Of a DNA stretch of 64,000 bases, positions 24,860 through 36,598 are shown in pieces. A program made the translations under genes and the position numbers. The notes under the pieces were generated by a model. It saw only the letters and a program-made list of their open reading frames with translations, did not search any database and was not told the DNA's origin. Each line of letters opens with the position of its first letter. The stretch's first letter is position 1. The stretch comes from Moringa oleifera (Eukaryota > Streptophyta > Magnoliopsida > Brassicales > Moringaceae), in the NCBI GenBank assembly GCA_021397835.1, contig JAJFZO010000566.1, forward strand, positions 8,676,001-8,740,000. Direction: 5' to 3'.

Positions 24860-25870
24860 TCACTCTGTGGGAAATGCAGCCTAATGACCACCCCATGGGC
24901 AGTTGTAAAGGCTGCAAGCTTGTTGCCTTCAGAGGACGCCATGGCCATAAACTTAATAATTGCCTTCGAAGCCAGCAAGCTCGTCTCCTTTGGAGGTGCT
25001 GACTTCGAAGGTAGCCATGCAAGGCCATCACAAAAGCAAGCTGAAGACTAGCTTACTGCCTTCGGAGGCAGCCATGCATGGCGGCCAGCTTACTGCCTTC
25101 AAAGTAAGCTGGCCACCAGGCCTTCGAAGGCAGCCATGCATGGCTGCAAGCTTGTTGCCTTAATTCGATGGTTACCATGCATGGGCACTACCAAGGTACC
25201 CATGACCTTCGAAAGTGACTGCGATGGTTACGAAGAAGGCAGCCATGGCAATGAAAGTAGCCATGCTTTCGAAGGCGGCTGCCATGCCCGTGAAACAGGC
25301 AGCCACGGCCCGTCATGAAGGCAGCTACGACACCCATGAAGGTAGCCACAACACCTACGAAGGGACTCACGGGTGCCCATGAAGGCAGCCACAGGTGTCC
25401 ACGAAGGCAGCCACGGCTGCCCACGAAGATAGCCATGACCTTTGAAGGTGGTAGCCATGGCATTCGAAGGTGGCAGCCATGGCCATCATAACAGCGAAGG
25501 TAGCCATGACTACCACGAAAGCCTTCGTGCATGGTTGCGAAGGCAGCCATTGTTGCCCTAAAAGCCTCCATGCATGGTTGCGAAGGTAGCCATTGTTGCC
25601 CTAAAAGCCTCCGTGCATGGCTTGAAGGTAGCCATGGCCATTGCCAAAGCATTCATGCATGGCTGCAAAGGCAGCCATTCCTACCACCAAAGCGTCCACG
25701 CATGGTCGGAAGGGTCGCCATGGCCTTTGAAGGTGGCAGCGATAGTTATCGCGAAAGCGTCCATGAGTGGCCGCGAAGGTAGCCGTGGCCTTTGAATCTA
25801 GCAGCCATGGCCTTCTAAGGTAGTAGCCATGGCTGCCGTGAAAGTGGTCATGCATGGCCTCGAAGGTGGT
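24860..25870. repeat. GC-rich minisatellite of CACTA element 2
   Basis: Degenerate repeats built on GAAGGCAGCCATGG and TGCATGG. The clearest local period is 43 bp: 25,531-25,573 and 25,574-25,616 differ at only a few bases. Elsewhere units of about 25-55 bp alternate. The repeat lacks stops in several frames on both strands, which creates many overlapping open frames rich in Gly, His, Ala and Ser; these are not credible genes. It contrasts sharply with the AT-rich sequence on either side. Confidence 0.88.
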
Positions 25871-27350
25871 AACAATCATGCATTACATCCTTCGCTTGAT
25901 TTTACTTTCATTGTGGAGGCAACAACAGACTGCATTTCTGTCATTAGATTTCACTTCTAGCGACCACCACTTACTTTCATCACTAAGTGCTTATAAATTA
26001 AAACCCCAAATTTTTTCTTTTCAAGCAAGTGCCATTTCCTCTCCACCCATTTTTGTTATTGTCTCTACTTTTGTCTTCTCAAACTATTTCCTTTTCGCTT
26101 GCTTCATTTCTCCTCTAATTTTATTATTGTTTCTACATCTATCTATACACACGATTCTTAAATTTTTCATTTCATCTCCCTGCTTAGCGAATGGCACCAT
26201 TTTTCCCCTATTTATCTTGCTGTCTCAAAGCCAAGCCCTTACCACTCTTTCCTTCCTCAACGTTTTGGTATGTGCCATTTTCTCTTTTATTTTACCCACT
26301 GTGAATAGTTATATTCTCTTTCCTCTTTACTTGATAATTTGTGTAGTTATTTGTTAAAATTATTGATGATGATATTAATGATTGAAAAATCTTTTATAGG
26401 AATATTACGATAAGATTTGGTAATTATAAAAATATATTAAATTTTAAATAAATTATTTATTTATTTATTATATGTTTTAATAAATTTAATTTATGATATG
26501 TTATTAGGTAATTGTTGAATTTGGTTGTAATTTAAGATAATATTTTAATTAAATTTTTATGAAATTTAAATTAGTTAGATATTTATTAAATTTTATAATT
26601 ATTAATTTTATTTTTTAATAAATTTAGTTTATCTTAGATTATTTTAAAAATAATCTAATTAGTTTGTGATGTAAGATAAATAAGTTAATTAGAGTTTTAA
26701 GGAATTTAAATTAGTTAGGTATTAATTAAATTATATAATTATTAATTTTATAGGTTAATTAAAAATTTTATTTACATTAAATTAGATAGATAAATTTGAG
26801 ATAAATAATTTAATTAGATTTTTATGAATTTTAAATTAGTTAGATGTAATTTAAATTTTGTAATTGTTATTTTTATTTATTAATAAAATTAGTTATTTTG
26901 TTATTGATTACATAGATAATAGTTTAATTACATTGCAATTTCATGACATAAATAATTTAATTAATTAGATTTTTTATGAAAATTAATTTACTTAGATGTT
27001 CATTAAATTTTGGAGTTGTTAATTTTATTTTTTCAAATAAATTTAGTTTGTGTTAATTACATATTTACATATGGATGACTATTACTAATGTTGAGGAAAT
27101 TTATTTATATGTTAATCAATTAAATTAATCTATTATATGATAATCATAAAGTATTACTGTTAGCAAAGTTAGACTCCACACTATTCTTTAGATACACCGT
27201 TTGAGAATTATTAGTGAACATTTATTGTCCGTCACGTGTTTGTACGTGCATCAAAATAAATTGTTCAATAATAATTCTTGAATTGTCCAGATCAGACAGT
27301 TTAGAAATGTAACATTTGTGTACAGCACATATTAATTTGTTGTTCATTCT
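25871..27350. other. AT-rich interior of CACTA element 2
   Basis: First a pyrimidine-rich stretch to 26,357 with a 167-codon open frame that starts in the minisatellite and is hydrophobic and low in complexity, then about 1 kb of TTAATT/AATTTA-rich DNA reminiscent of a long plant intron. It contains degenerate internal repeats of the type TTAGATTTTTATGAATTTAA, seen at about 26,550, 26,690, 26,810 and 26,960 at spacings of roughly 120-150 bp. Confidence 0.5.
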
Positions 27351-27584
27351 ATGGAGGACCGTATGGAGGAGGAACAAAGGACTTTAGAAGAGAGATTGGA
27401 GGAGGAGCATAAGGCGAGGGAGCATCATTGCATATGCTTCAAGACCGAATTGCAAGAGCACTTACAGAGAGAGCTTGATATGAATAAGCGCATCCGTAGG
27501 ATGGAGGCTCTTATTTTGGAAAGCAGACCCCAGCACCACCTAATAATTATATGTAATTTTTTATATGAATATTATATTTCATGA
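27351..27584 (+). pseudogene. Coiled-coil remnant, possibly the C-terminus of a CACTA transposase-associated protein
   Basis: A 77-codon frame, rich in Glu, Arg and Leu: MEDRMEEEQRTLEERLEEEH followed by further heptad-like residues up to RRMEALILE, then AT-rich DNA to the stop. The position near the right end of a CACTA element and the acidic/basic coiled-coil character fit the C-terminal tail of plant En/Spm (Ptta-type) proteins, usually the last exon. The conserved core domain of that family is absent, so it would be a leftover exon. It could also be a captured fragment of another coiled-coil protein. Confidence 0.4.
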
Positions 27585-27694
27585 GAACATAACATATTAT
27601 CTTGTATTTATTATGTTTTATGAATTTTAATTTAATTTATTTTTGTTTAGTTATATTTAAAATTATTTTTTACAAAAAATTAATTATATTAATG

Positions 27695-27830
27695 ACAGAT
27701 CTATTAGTCACTAATCAATTTGTAATAGATATTAGTCTGTCGCTAAAATAGCAACAGAATAGAATTTATCGCTAAACTAACAATAGATAAAAATCGATCA
27801 TTAATTTAGTGACGCATTCACTAGTAGCTA
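27695..27830. repeat. Right subterminal motifs of CACTA element 2
   Basis: Motifs AATGACAGAT, TAGTCACTAA, TCTGTCGCTA, TATCGCTAAA and TAGTGACGCA mirror the left end. Orientation is mixed. Confidence 0.78.
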
Positions 27831-27848
27831 AATTTGGTTTTTTTAGTG

Positions 27849-30800
27849 GGGAAGTAAGGGAAAGAAATGGATAGAAAGAGCTTATTCAAAAAGGGTGGCT
27901 AGTGAGGAAGCGAAGTAATTGTGTTCGTTCAATCAGAAAATGGCCAATCATGCTTGTTAAGGATTTTAGATTCAAGTAACTCGTTGCTAGACGATTAGTC
28001 AAGCTAAAAAATAAAAAATAAAAAAGCAATAGTTCTTCTAATCAAGCAAGCGACTAACCAATTCCAACTATTGCAGTGATAGCCATGAAAGCAAGAAGTA
28101 TTGAATTGCAGGATTATGTAGGAAGAGCGAAACTTGACAGATCTCTCAACTACTAAGCTAATGGGAAACTTTAAAAAATGGCTACCTTGTCTGTGGTTTG
28201 CTATGATTTGGTGGGAAACTAAAAGTGAAGAAAGCTTAGTGTAAGCAACAGAGGTAATCAAACAGCAATCGAGAGTTGAAGGTCTGATTCCACTTAGTGG
28301 CGAATTCAACCAATATAAAAAGTAACCTTAGCCTTTTTTAAAGCCAATCTACTTGCCTTTTTTCTCTTATTTCTTTGTACTACTTTAACTTTCGGTCAAC
28401 CACTTTAGTTCAATGAAGGTAATCCCTTCTCCGATGTCCTAAACCGACCACTCTATCCATGAGTTTTTTCATGCGTGCTTATACCTGCAAGCTTAGCAAT
28501 CTTTCTAGGAAGATACACTTGATGACAACTTACTTAACTTAGTTCATTCCTTCTCGAGAGAAGATGCAAAAACTCAAAACCTTTTTAAAAAAAGAAAAAC
28601 TCATTTTACAAGCCTAAGCACCACAACAGAGAGTATGGATATCATTGTCTGAAAAATATATCTTGCTGAGATTAGAGCAAATGCTAGTATAGTTGCTATT
28701 TTTATACCATTATTACTAGATTGAACGCTCTTCTTTCTCTTATTTTTCAGAGTAGATCTTTTCTTAGTCGAGTCAGGTCCACATTACGGGTTAATCTTTC
28801 ATTTTTTTTAAAGCTTTACTTTACTAATAAGTGTTTGCTGCCCTTATATGCTTTAAGCTTGTGGACTCTTCAAACTCGTACCTTCACATTTTTCCTTTAG
28901 CTTTTATCAACTTACATGCTGATGAGCTCTTTCCCTCAAGTTCTATGACTCGAGTAATAAGAGCTCTATGATAAAGCACAAAAGAATACCATTTCTTTAT
29001 TAAGTTTCCTTACCTTTTTGGTATCCCATTGGCTTAACTTGATAATATTTTTATTGTTATCTCGTTCTGATGGACTTGCTTATGTATTTTGTCTTTGAGT
29101 TGATAATTTTTATAGTCCACTGGCATGATAAATGTTTTTTATTGGCTTTTCTATCCCTCACTCCTCTTTTTCGTCTTTGTCTTTTTTATATAAAAACCTT
29201 TTTCTCTTTCTTATGCCTTTTATTAAGAATTAGTTTTTATTATTTTATTTTTGATCTTACTTCTCGAGATCTGAAGGTTATTCGTTGCAACTACTTTCCA
29301 TATTAGATCCAAAGGTACTTGATTTCTCTTCATTAGTCTCCACTCTCAAAATTGTACTATTTCTGTTACTTTCCAAAATGCGTTCTTGGTTTTTGATCTT
29401 CGCGTTATATTTGCAAATTATGGTATCCCATCCCTTTCCTTGACGACTAAAAGCGAGTTTATCCACTTTATTCAAGACATCCTCTGCATGGGCTGAATCT
29501 CTACAGCCTCTGACCATTTTGTCATTCACGAGAATTTCATTTGCTTGCATCTGGCTTCCTCTCTTCGGTGTTGTAAGTATTCATTTAGGATTAGGTTGTT
29601 TCATCATTACTTGGGTTTTCCTCCCTCATTCCAGTCCAATGCTATGGTACTCTATTGGCAAATTTGTGAAATAGAGTAATCATAGTAACTTTTCACAGTT
29701 TTTTTGTTCTTAAAGAGGCTCTAACCTTTTCTTACTTTGATTGACTATTCTTCAATGCGTTTCTTCATTTGACTGAGTATAAAGACCTTTTTGATTTTTT
29801 CGTGGGGATTTCTCCTTTTTCTTTTATTCTTTTCATTTTCTTTTCCTTTCCTTTTTCTAGGAAAATAAATTAAAAGAAATAAAAACCTCTTTCATTGTAT
29901 TAGAGCTTTATCTTAGGTGTCAGTGTGATTTTAGCATAGTGGCTTTGTTTCTTCATCTTCGAAAGCACTTATATAAGTAGCTATGACTTTCTCTTCCACT
30001 AGATTTGGCCTATTGAGAAGACCCTCTCCCTCTCCCTATTAGTTAAGCCTTTTTGAGAACCTTAACCTTATAAACCTCCCTCTAAAGGTCCTGTATTTCT
30101 TAGGGATTTGAGCTATTGATTAGCTATTACGATCATGGGCATATTTCTCTTTTCGGTGAAGACTCTCACATATTTTAACTCTAATTGGCATTCTTGTCCA
30201 TCAAAGACCTTTAGCATTATGTTGGCAAATGTGGTTCCTACCTCCATTGCCTTGAAAATGGAGCCTTTTGCATCTGGCTCATGAAATTCATTGAAGATCC
30301 ATAGGTTATAACAGTCATGTGCTACCCTAAAATCATTTCTTTTAGGGCTGGACCAACATATCTTTAGTATTTTTGATAGCATGATCAAGATTAGGCTCTT
30401 CTAGGTGCTTAACTCCCTATAAAGTATGACTTTTTTATCTTTCAATAGATACGAAAAAAAGGAAAGGCATCAAATTCCTTTACAATAGAGTTTCTCACAC
30501 TTTTTTATTGCATTAATGCTATTGCTTAAAGCCTTCAAAGTCTCTCTATAATGTTTGCAATTATATGTTCCAATTGTATTTAGGGCAAGATAAGTGGCAT
30601 GACTATTTTCTTAGAGGATGTTATGTCATTTTTTTCATAATCACCCTTGGTTATAGTCATTCTTTACTTTGATTAGCTAGACAATGTCACAATTTCCCAT
30701 GGATTGGGATGACTGCATATTTATCCTGCAAGAGATTAGTCTATCTTAATCATATGTCAAATGTCTACCTAAAACCATTTGATAGGTCATTGGTATAGTT

Positions 30801-31888
30801 CCTCATAGAATTAATATCTTTTTTTTCTTTAAAGTGTTTTTCTTTGCCTTTGATTTTTCCAACGATCTTAGCTATACCAAAATCTAATTGATAATAAGGT
30901 TTAGTAGTCTAATTAATAGCATAATCTATGCCCAACTTTGTTGTTTTTAATGGCATTTTATTGTCAGTAAGCCCTTAATCTGGCATATTATTATTGATTC
31001 ATTTTCCATTACATTAACATGTTTTGATAAATATGAATTGAAGGTTTGACCTTATGTGTAATCATTCTATTCAAAAAGGATCTTTAAATCAATGTTAGGG
31101 CAATTTCATAGATTTTAATCTCGCCCTTGATTATTAATGGTTTGCTTTCAAAGGGGAATTGATTCCTAACAACCCTACTAATAAAGAGACTTGAAAGCAG
31201 CAAATGATGCAAACTCTAGAGCACTCTATCTTAGAAGAATAATAAAAGAGCTTGAAAGTCATAACGCAATTTAAGGGATTTAAAACTCATGTTTTTGTTA
31301 AATAAAAATGGCTTACAGTTAGTTTTACTCATAATTGAAAGTGTTAATTGAAAGTCGAAACTTCAAACTTTAAAACAAGACTATTCAATCATCCCATTTG
31401 ACAATACTTCACTCTCCTTAAAGCACTTACATACAAGAAAGGAAGATGTTTAAGGCTTACACATATGCGAACTACAATAAGATCGCAAATTGTAAACTAC
31501 ACACTTCCTCCCATTGAACTCCCAATGGTAAACAAGAGTTGGAAAATATCCCTTATCCCAATAGGGTGTTTGAGCTGATATAATCTAATGTTTCTCATGT
31601 GGCGCTTTCTTCGAACTATCCATCTTTATTTGCCCTAGATCCCCCATGCAATGGTCTCATCGTAGGTAGCCACCCTTTTTGTTGTAGCTTTTCATCCGTT
31701 CAACATAGTTTTGTTGCTTTTCCTTACTCTCTGCATCATTAGGCCCCTTGACTTATTGGCTTACTGGCCACTTTATTGAGTTCCTATAAATAAGTAAGGA
31801 AGATTTATAGTCTTACCAATGAACAAATGGGCATTTTTTAGGACTAGCCCACTTCTCATCCCTCAAAAGAGCAATTCTTCACACATAA
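27849..31888. other. Decayed mitochondrial DNA, no gene recognised
   Basis: No mitochondrial gene could be matched. Two minus-strand frames look somewhat protein-like but unfamiliar: 29,278-29,550 (90 codons, hydrophilic, with KVDKLAFSRQGKGWDT) and 30,113-30,388 (91 codons, with FDGQECQLELKYVRVFTEKR). They lie about 560 bp apart on the same strand and could be fragments of one old gene. Since the segment lies downstream of the last nad1 exon, it corresponds to mitochondrial 3' flank. Confidence 0.5.
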
Positions 31889-32160
31889 TTAAGGGAACCA
31901 TTATAAGATTACCAGAACACTAGATATGGGGACTACCCAAGCTAATGATGGAGGCAAGAACACTTTCTGGCTAAGTTCCATTAAGTGATCATAATAATAT
32001 CATAGAAATGCTACATGATATATATATATATATATATATATAAGAGTGAAAAAAGAATCACCATAATACTAAACTAAATCAAGCCTAGGATCTTCTTGAA
32101 AATGGGAAGATCTAGGCTAAGCAGCCAACCTCCTAGAGAGAGCAAGATGCATGTACTAGC
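31889..32160 (-). pseudogene. nad1: nad1 last exon (exon 5), decayed
   Basis: NADH dehydrogenase subunit 1 of mitochondrial complex I. On the minus strand from about 32,160: a segment ending LLSLGGWL, then SLDLPIFKKILG, FSIMVILF and SLLYIY. This is interrupted by a TA microsatellite and followed by YDHLMEL, QKVFLPPSLAWVVPISSVLV and a damaged FQWLP end, stopping at 31,889. These are the last membrane helices of Nad1 in correct order. A Trp codon has become TAG in GLI*FSI, a Gln codon TAA near the end, and the TATATA-bearing Leu-Tyr-Ile codons have expanded into (TA)n. The exon follows matR by about 680 bp, the standard order of a cis nad1 exon 4-matR-exon 5 unit. The 5' boundary is estimated. 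Confidence 0.85.
32018..32042. repeat. (TA)n microsatellite inside nad1 exon 5
   Basis: Twelve or so TA units lie exactly where the Nad1 codons for LYIW should be. The normal exon has a short TATATATGG-type run there, which probably seeded the expansion. Confidence 0.85.
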
Positions 32161-32228
32161 TTAGTAAGGATACAGCTCTCGTGGACTACTCATCGGGCCT
32201 AATAGCTAGTGTTATCACACCTTTCTCA

Positions 32229-32275
32229 AAGGAATCGTACGTGACACCCTCAAACCAACATGTCCTCCCTTTTTA
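32229..32275 (-). other. Possible domain V of the nad1 group II intron
   Basis: The complement contains GTCACGTACGATTCC, close to the 3' half of group II domain V (normally ACGTACGGTTC), about 70 bp before the start of nad1 exon 5, the expected distance with domain VI between. The 5' half of the hairpin (GAGGACATGT) pairs only partly, as expected after decay. Confidence 0.4.
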
Positions 32276-32835
32276 TTCCTAGGCAGGCATTTTCATTCAT
32301 TTATTGATTAATTCAAGGTACTTATAGCTTGCTTCCAAGTCCAAGTGCTAGCGATAAACGCTTGTCACCGAAAGCAAACTTTTGAGCCAAAAAAGAGCCA
32401 TGAGCGCCCTATAATCCTTTTAAAGCAAGAAGTAACTTTGAGAAAGGATGATTATAAAAATCATAATATTAATAAAGTGTGTTATAGTAAGGAGCCTTTT
32501 CTTGACCGTTAGTGCTTTACTAATAAGGAGGGTTTTTCTCACTTATTCAATATTACTTTGGCTTTGCTGTTCGTATTTTATTGGCATGAAAGCTACTATG
32601 ACTAAAAAAAATGAATGAAGGAAGAAGGCAATAGCATTAGAAAGACTATAGGAGCATTTTGAGTTGACTACAATACATGTCATGAGGAATAACAAAGCTA
32701 AGCCGAATAGTCTTTTTGATGTCAAAAGCCCTAAAACTAGCTACCTTATAGAAGATAACTAATGTATGCCTACTCAACTAATCTTATAGGTAAATGCTTA
32801 TTTGTATTACAACTAATAGAAAAGAAAAATAACAA

Positions 32836-34782
32836 CTACAAGACTAGACTAGTAGTTAAGTGCTCTTTATTGTTCAGATCGATCAAGTTTGAGCTTCCCA
32901 AGCTCTGTACTGTTGGGGAACTCTAAATGGGCTGACCACTTTGATTTACTATATTTAAGTCATTGGAGTACATTGGGATTGTATTCCACACTGAGGATTT
33001 ATGCTTGTGGGCTAGGGTGAATATTATAGATAAGCAGATCTAGTGGTCCATAATCGTTTAGACTTGGTAAAGGTTATCATGGCACTTATAGTAGGATATA
33101 AGACTTATCATAATTCCCATGGACTAATTTACGATGTCCCTATCGCTAACATTCATCAAGTAGGCCACTAGATTGGCCAAAGTCTTCTTTGGCTAATGAG
33201 ACCTCAATCCCAAAGCCTTTAGAGTATTTTTTGGATAGGCACCTTTATCTGCATGGGGAATTAGCTGCTGATAGATCCTTACCAATGTCATCCTTATTCC
33301 CTCGCTACCTTCTAACCCGTACGAGTATACAATCACAACTTTCAAACACTCATGCTCGATTATGAGACTACCTGTTGATCATCTGACAACGCATTGCTCT
33401 ACACTAAGCTATGCAATAACGAAATCCCCTTGATCCTTGCAGGATGTGCTTGATGATCCCCCCTAATACACTCATTTAGGAACTTCTTACTCAATGTTTT
33501 TCATTAGTTAAACATTGTCCAATAAATTCCCTATTTTGCTCATCCATTTCTTTAGTTATTTGATCGGGATACTATCATCTAGGTTCCTAAACTTTTCATG
33601 GATGGTAAAGTGTAGATGGCAAGTTGTTACATAGATACGGTGCTTGGCACATAAATAATTCTCTAACCCTCACAAAAAGTTGCATAGGATTCATCCTCGA
33701 AGAGTCTTCGTGAATGATCGTACTGATGAATTCTATTGTACCTTATGCAGCTATTGTTATTGATCCTACAAAGCTTACCCAAAGGTTCAAGTCAGATTAT
33801 AAGAAATAGGTAATACATTTTCGTATTTTTGTGAGAAGCTTTACGACACCCACAATTTTTAATGGTAAGTCGTCGGCATATTGTGCCTAACAAATACTTA
33901 TTAAGTAATGGGTTTTTAAGGGGGCCAACTTATGGGCCAGGTATCTCTTTGATCTAATAATTAGTATCGCCTTTTTGCCCAACCCTATGAGCAGCCCTTT
34001 CTTTTGCAATACTTAATAAGGTATTTCATGGCCTAATCATTATTATAATATTCTCTACCACAGAATTCACCTTCAAGGTCAACTAGATGACTTTTATGAG
34101 GAAAAGCAATGCACAAGAAGCTTGAGGGCTTGTTAAGGAAGACGACAAGGGTCGATCAAAGGTAAAACGAAGGGCATTTTCTAATTGCCTCTAAGGCGAA
34201 AGGTGTTTATAGAGGGGAGGTGTGCCACGATGAAACAAGGGAATGAATGGCCACTTTGCATTGGATGCTCTTTACCCTCCCAAGAATGATGGCTTTATTG
34301 TCTTGTGGAGTGTTAAATCTCATTTTTTCTCTAGAGTTTTCTTAGTCATCAATAGGACTTGTCCTTAATAAAATTGATCTGATTCTCTGAACAATCGAAA
34401 TTTCATACTTTCAGTGAATTCTCCCTATTTCCTAATCGAGCTTATGTAGGTAGATATTGTGTGGTAGCGCCGATAGTGGTACACTATGTAGGATGAAGCA
34501 AGGACGTTTCTTATCGCTTATATCCGGTAGAAAAGACTTTCTGAATGGAGTAAAAGAAGTTAGGATCTTATATCTCTTCCTTAAAGATTAGGATAAGTTA
34601 ATGTAAGTTGATGGTATGAAAACACTTTTTGATGTCGAATTCTAAAAACCAATGAGAGATTTCCCACTATTTTTTATTCATTTTAAGATCGAATGGCAAC
34701 CTTGATGCGAGCGAAAATGCGATGTGTTTAGAAACTCAGGATCATAAATGGATTGGAGTACCATTTTAATTGCCTCTTTCAT
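32836..34782 (-). pseudogene. matR: matR maturase pseudogene, near full length
   Basis: MatR is the group II intron reverse transcriptase/maturase encoded in nad1 intron 4 of plant mitochondria. The minus strand starts ATG at 34,782 (MKEAIKMVLQSIYDPEF) and continues with WFLEFDIKKCFHTI, then GLLIGLGKKAILIIRSKRYL and HKLAPLKTHYL, the RT active-site motif YADDL (33,866-33,880), GSITIAA, IIKHILQGSRG, FTLAHKHKSS and the end KEHLTTSLV, with a stop at 32,836. Span 1,947 nt, about 649 codons, close to the usual ~650. Many stops (for example LLH*LIL-type breaks, KHKSS region changes) and at least several frameshifts kill it. The catalytic YADD remains by chance or recency. Most differences are C-to-T or G-to-A. 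Confidence 0.93.
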
Positions 34783-36561
34783 GATTTTTTCTATAAGCAG
34801 CACTACTGTGAACGATCTAAAGTTTGACCCTTATTTCTTTCTTCATATTTTAAAGAGGGACAAACCTCATTGTTTACTCTACTTATTAATAATCAAGGAC
34901 CCCTTGTCATCCTTTTAGTGACTCATAGGGCTTCCTTTTGCTTAATATTTTTGGTTTTTAAGAATTTTTGACACCTCTCCCAGGATTGAAATGATTATCC
35001 CTACCTATTGGGTTTACAACCATCCTTGAATGATGTCAAGCATTGTTCACTTCCTCGCCATTCTTGTATCCATCATTGCAATCCACACAAATGTGTTTGC
35101 AACCCCCACTAAAGTGGACAAGAAAGAAAGGATTTCTCAAAATAACCCCCTTGCTTCCAAACTCAAGCTGTGAGGCTTTACCATATAAGCATCTGGTACA
35201 TGCATCAATTCGTGGAAAAATGAAAAGGTCACCATTACTGAAGATCTCCCTTTTAATCTTAGATTGGTCATTTAATGGTTCACTACGATTCATTGTTGTG
35301 CTTGCACACTAGGCTACCCTTCTCCAAAAGCTCTGTGGGACCATTTGTTACTAGTTTTCACCCAAAAGGGTTTATTGCACAAGCCAAGACACAGACTCCC
35401 AAAAAGGAAAGCCGAATGAATGTTAGATGCAAAGCTCTACTCCTCATTAAGATCATATTGGCATACTCTCCTCAAATAAAAAAAAAAAAAAAACAAGAGC
35501 AAACCCCCATTAAAGACGAGAGTAAGGTACAACAATGCCATTTCTGTCCATCGCCCTTCTCACAAAAGTGTACATGGATGTTACTGATCATACAGCTCCC
35601 AGCTAGTCAGTAGTTAGCTTTTTTTTGCAAGGAATGGATGGAAGTGTGGATAAATTGAATTACATAGAGGAATTTAGTTTTTCCTTTTAGTAATAACATG
35701 AGAAAAGCATCCCTTTCAGAAAAACCTATGGAACCCCTGCCTATCATGCCACTTCAGCACCTTATGGTCCTCGAGAAGATCATGATGAGCCCTTTCCATT
35801 AATGTTTTTATAGATTTTGAAAATTTCGTAATGAATCAAGATGAGAATAAAACTCAAAATTTAAGAAATATTCATCCTAAAGCTTTCACTCTCCTCTAAG
35901 AAGGGCTTTTTATAGATAAAGATGTGAGTTAAAGGTAGGTCCCTATTTGATCTATTTCTCAAAGTCAAAAGAAGATCTCACGTCCAATGACCTTGAACAA
36001 GAAGGAAAAGCTCTTGATTTGAAATCAATAGCAAAAAAAGAAGAGGAATTAGATGCCCTAGAGTAAAAGCCCTAAATAAGCCTTAAAAAAACACGCCCAC
36101 AATGGACTGGGCATAAATAATGGAAAGAAGAAAAGGGCCTTGATGATGATCCTATGTTAATTTTTGCCTTGCCTCGATGATGCACTCTTAGCACACAAAG
36201 CAACATACCAATAAAAAGAGAAAAAACTCTCTCTATTATTTAATTAAAAGAATCGTTAGTTTGACTTATGGACTACGTTGGAAATACGAGAGTTAGGCAA
36301 GCTGCTATATGTTCTCCCTTTGCCCTTGAACAATAAAGAACCATTTATCTTCTCTTAGATAGTAGTCAATCGATTTGCATTTATGGTCAATCAATAGGCT
36401 TGAGGATCTCTTCTTCTATATGATAAATTGCCACATTGTAGCACTACCTCGACATCGATTCTCCTTATTTTTTTGAGCATCCCATGCTATGACTTCGACT
36501 TTGAGTATGATAAATGATGGGAAAAATCTTTATGGAAGTCCCTATTCGATCTAACCAAAAA

Positions 36562-36564
<3 letters not shown>
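34783..36564. other. Upstream part of the decayed nad1 intron 4 region
   Basis: The minus strand just upstream of matR (RSFTVVLLIEKI) continues the maturase-like frame for a few dozen codons, with a stop about 20 codons up. Open frames at 35,036-35,312 on both strands are each other's shadows; the minus one (with IDACTRCLYGKASQLEF) matches nothing I know. I could not find the small nad1 exon 4. Confidence 0.5.

Positions 36565-36595
<31 letters not shown>
36565..36595. repeat. (TA)n microsatellite
   Basis: About 15 TA units, in decayed mitochondrial spacer. Confidence 0.95.

Positions 36596-36598
<3 letters not shown>

Larger units (their letters stand above)
24582..27848 (+). mobile_element. 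CACTA transposon 2, non-autonomous, 3,267 bp
   Basis: The left end is CACTACAAAAAAATTTAAAAG and the complemented right end CACTAAAAAAACCAAATTTAG. GGG flanks both sides (24,579-24,581 and 27,849-27,851), a 3 bp target duplication. Subterminal regions carry repeated TAGCGACA and TAGTGAC motifs in both orientations, different from those of element 1, so this is another family. Inside are a GC-rich minisatellite (about 24,860-25,870), a pyrimidine-rich stretch, about 1 kb of extremely AT-rich DNA, and a short coiled-coil reading frame near the right end. No complete transposase is seen. Confidence 0.9.

Noticed and set aside
25188..25879. Multiple frames up to 154 codons on both strands
   Set aside because: All arise from the CATGG minisatellite and have no common start, no homology and low complexity.
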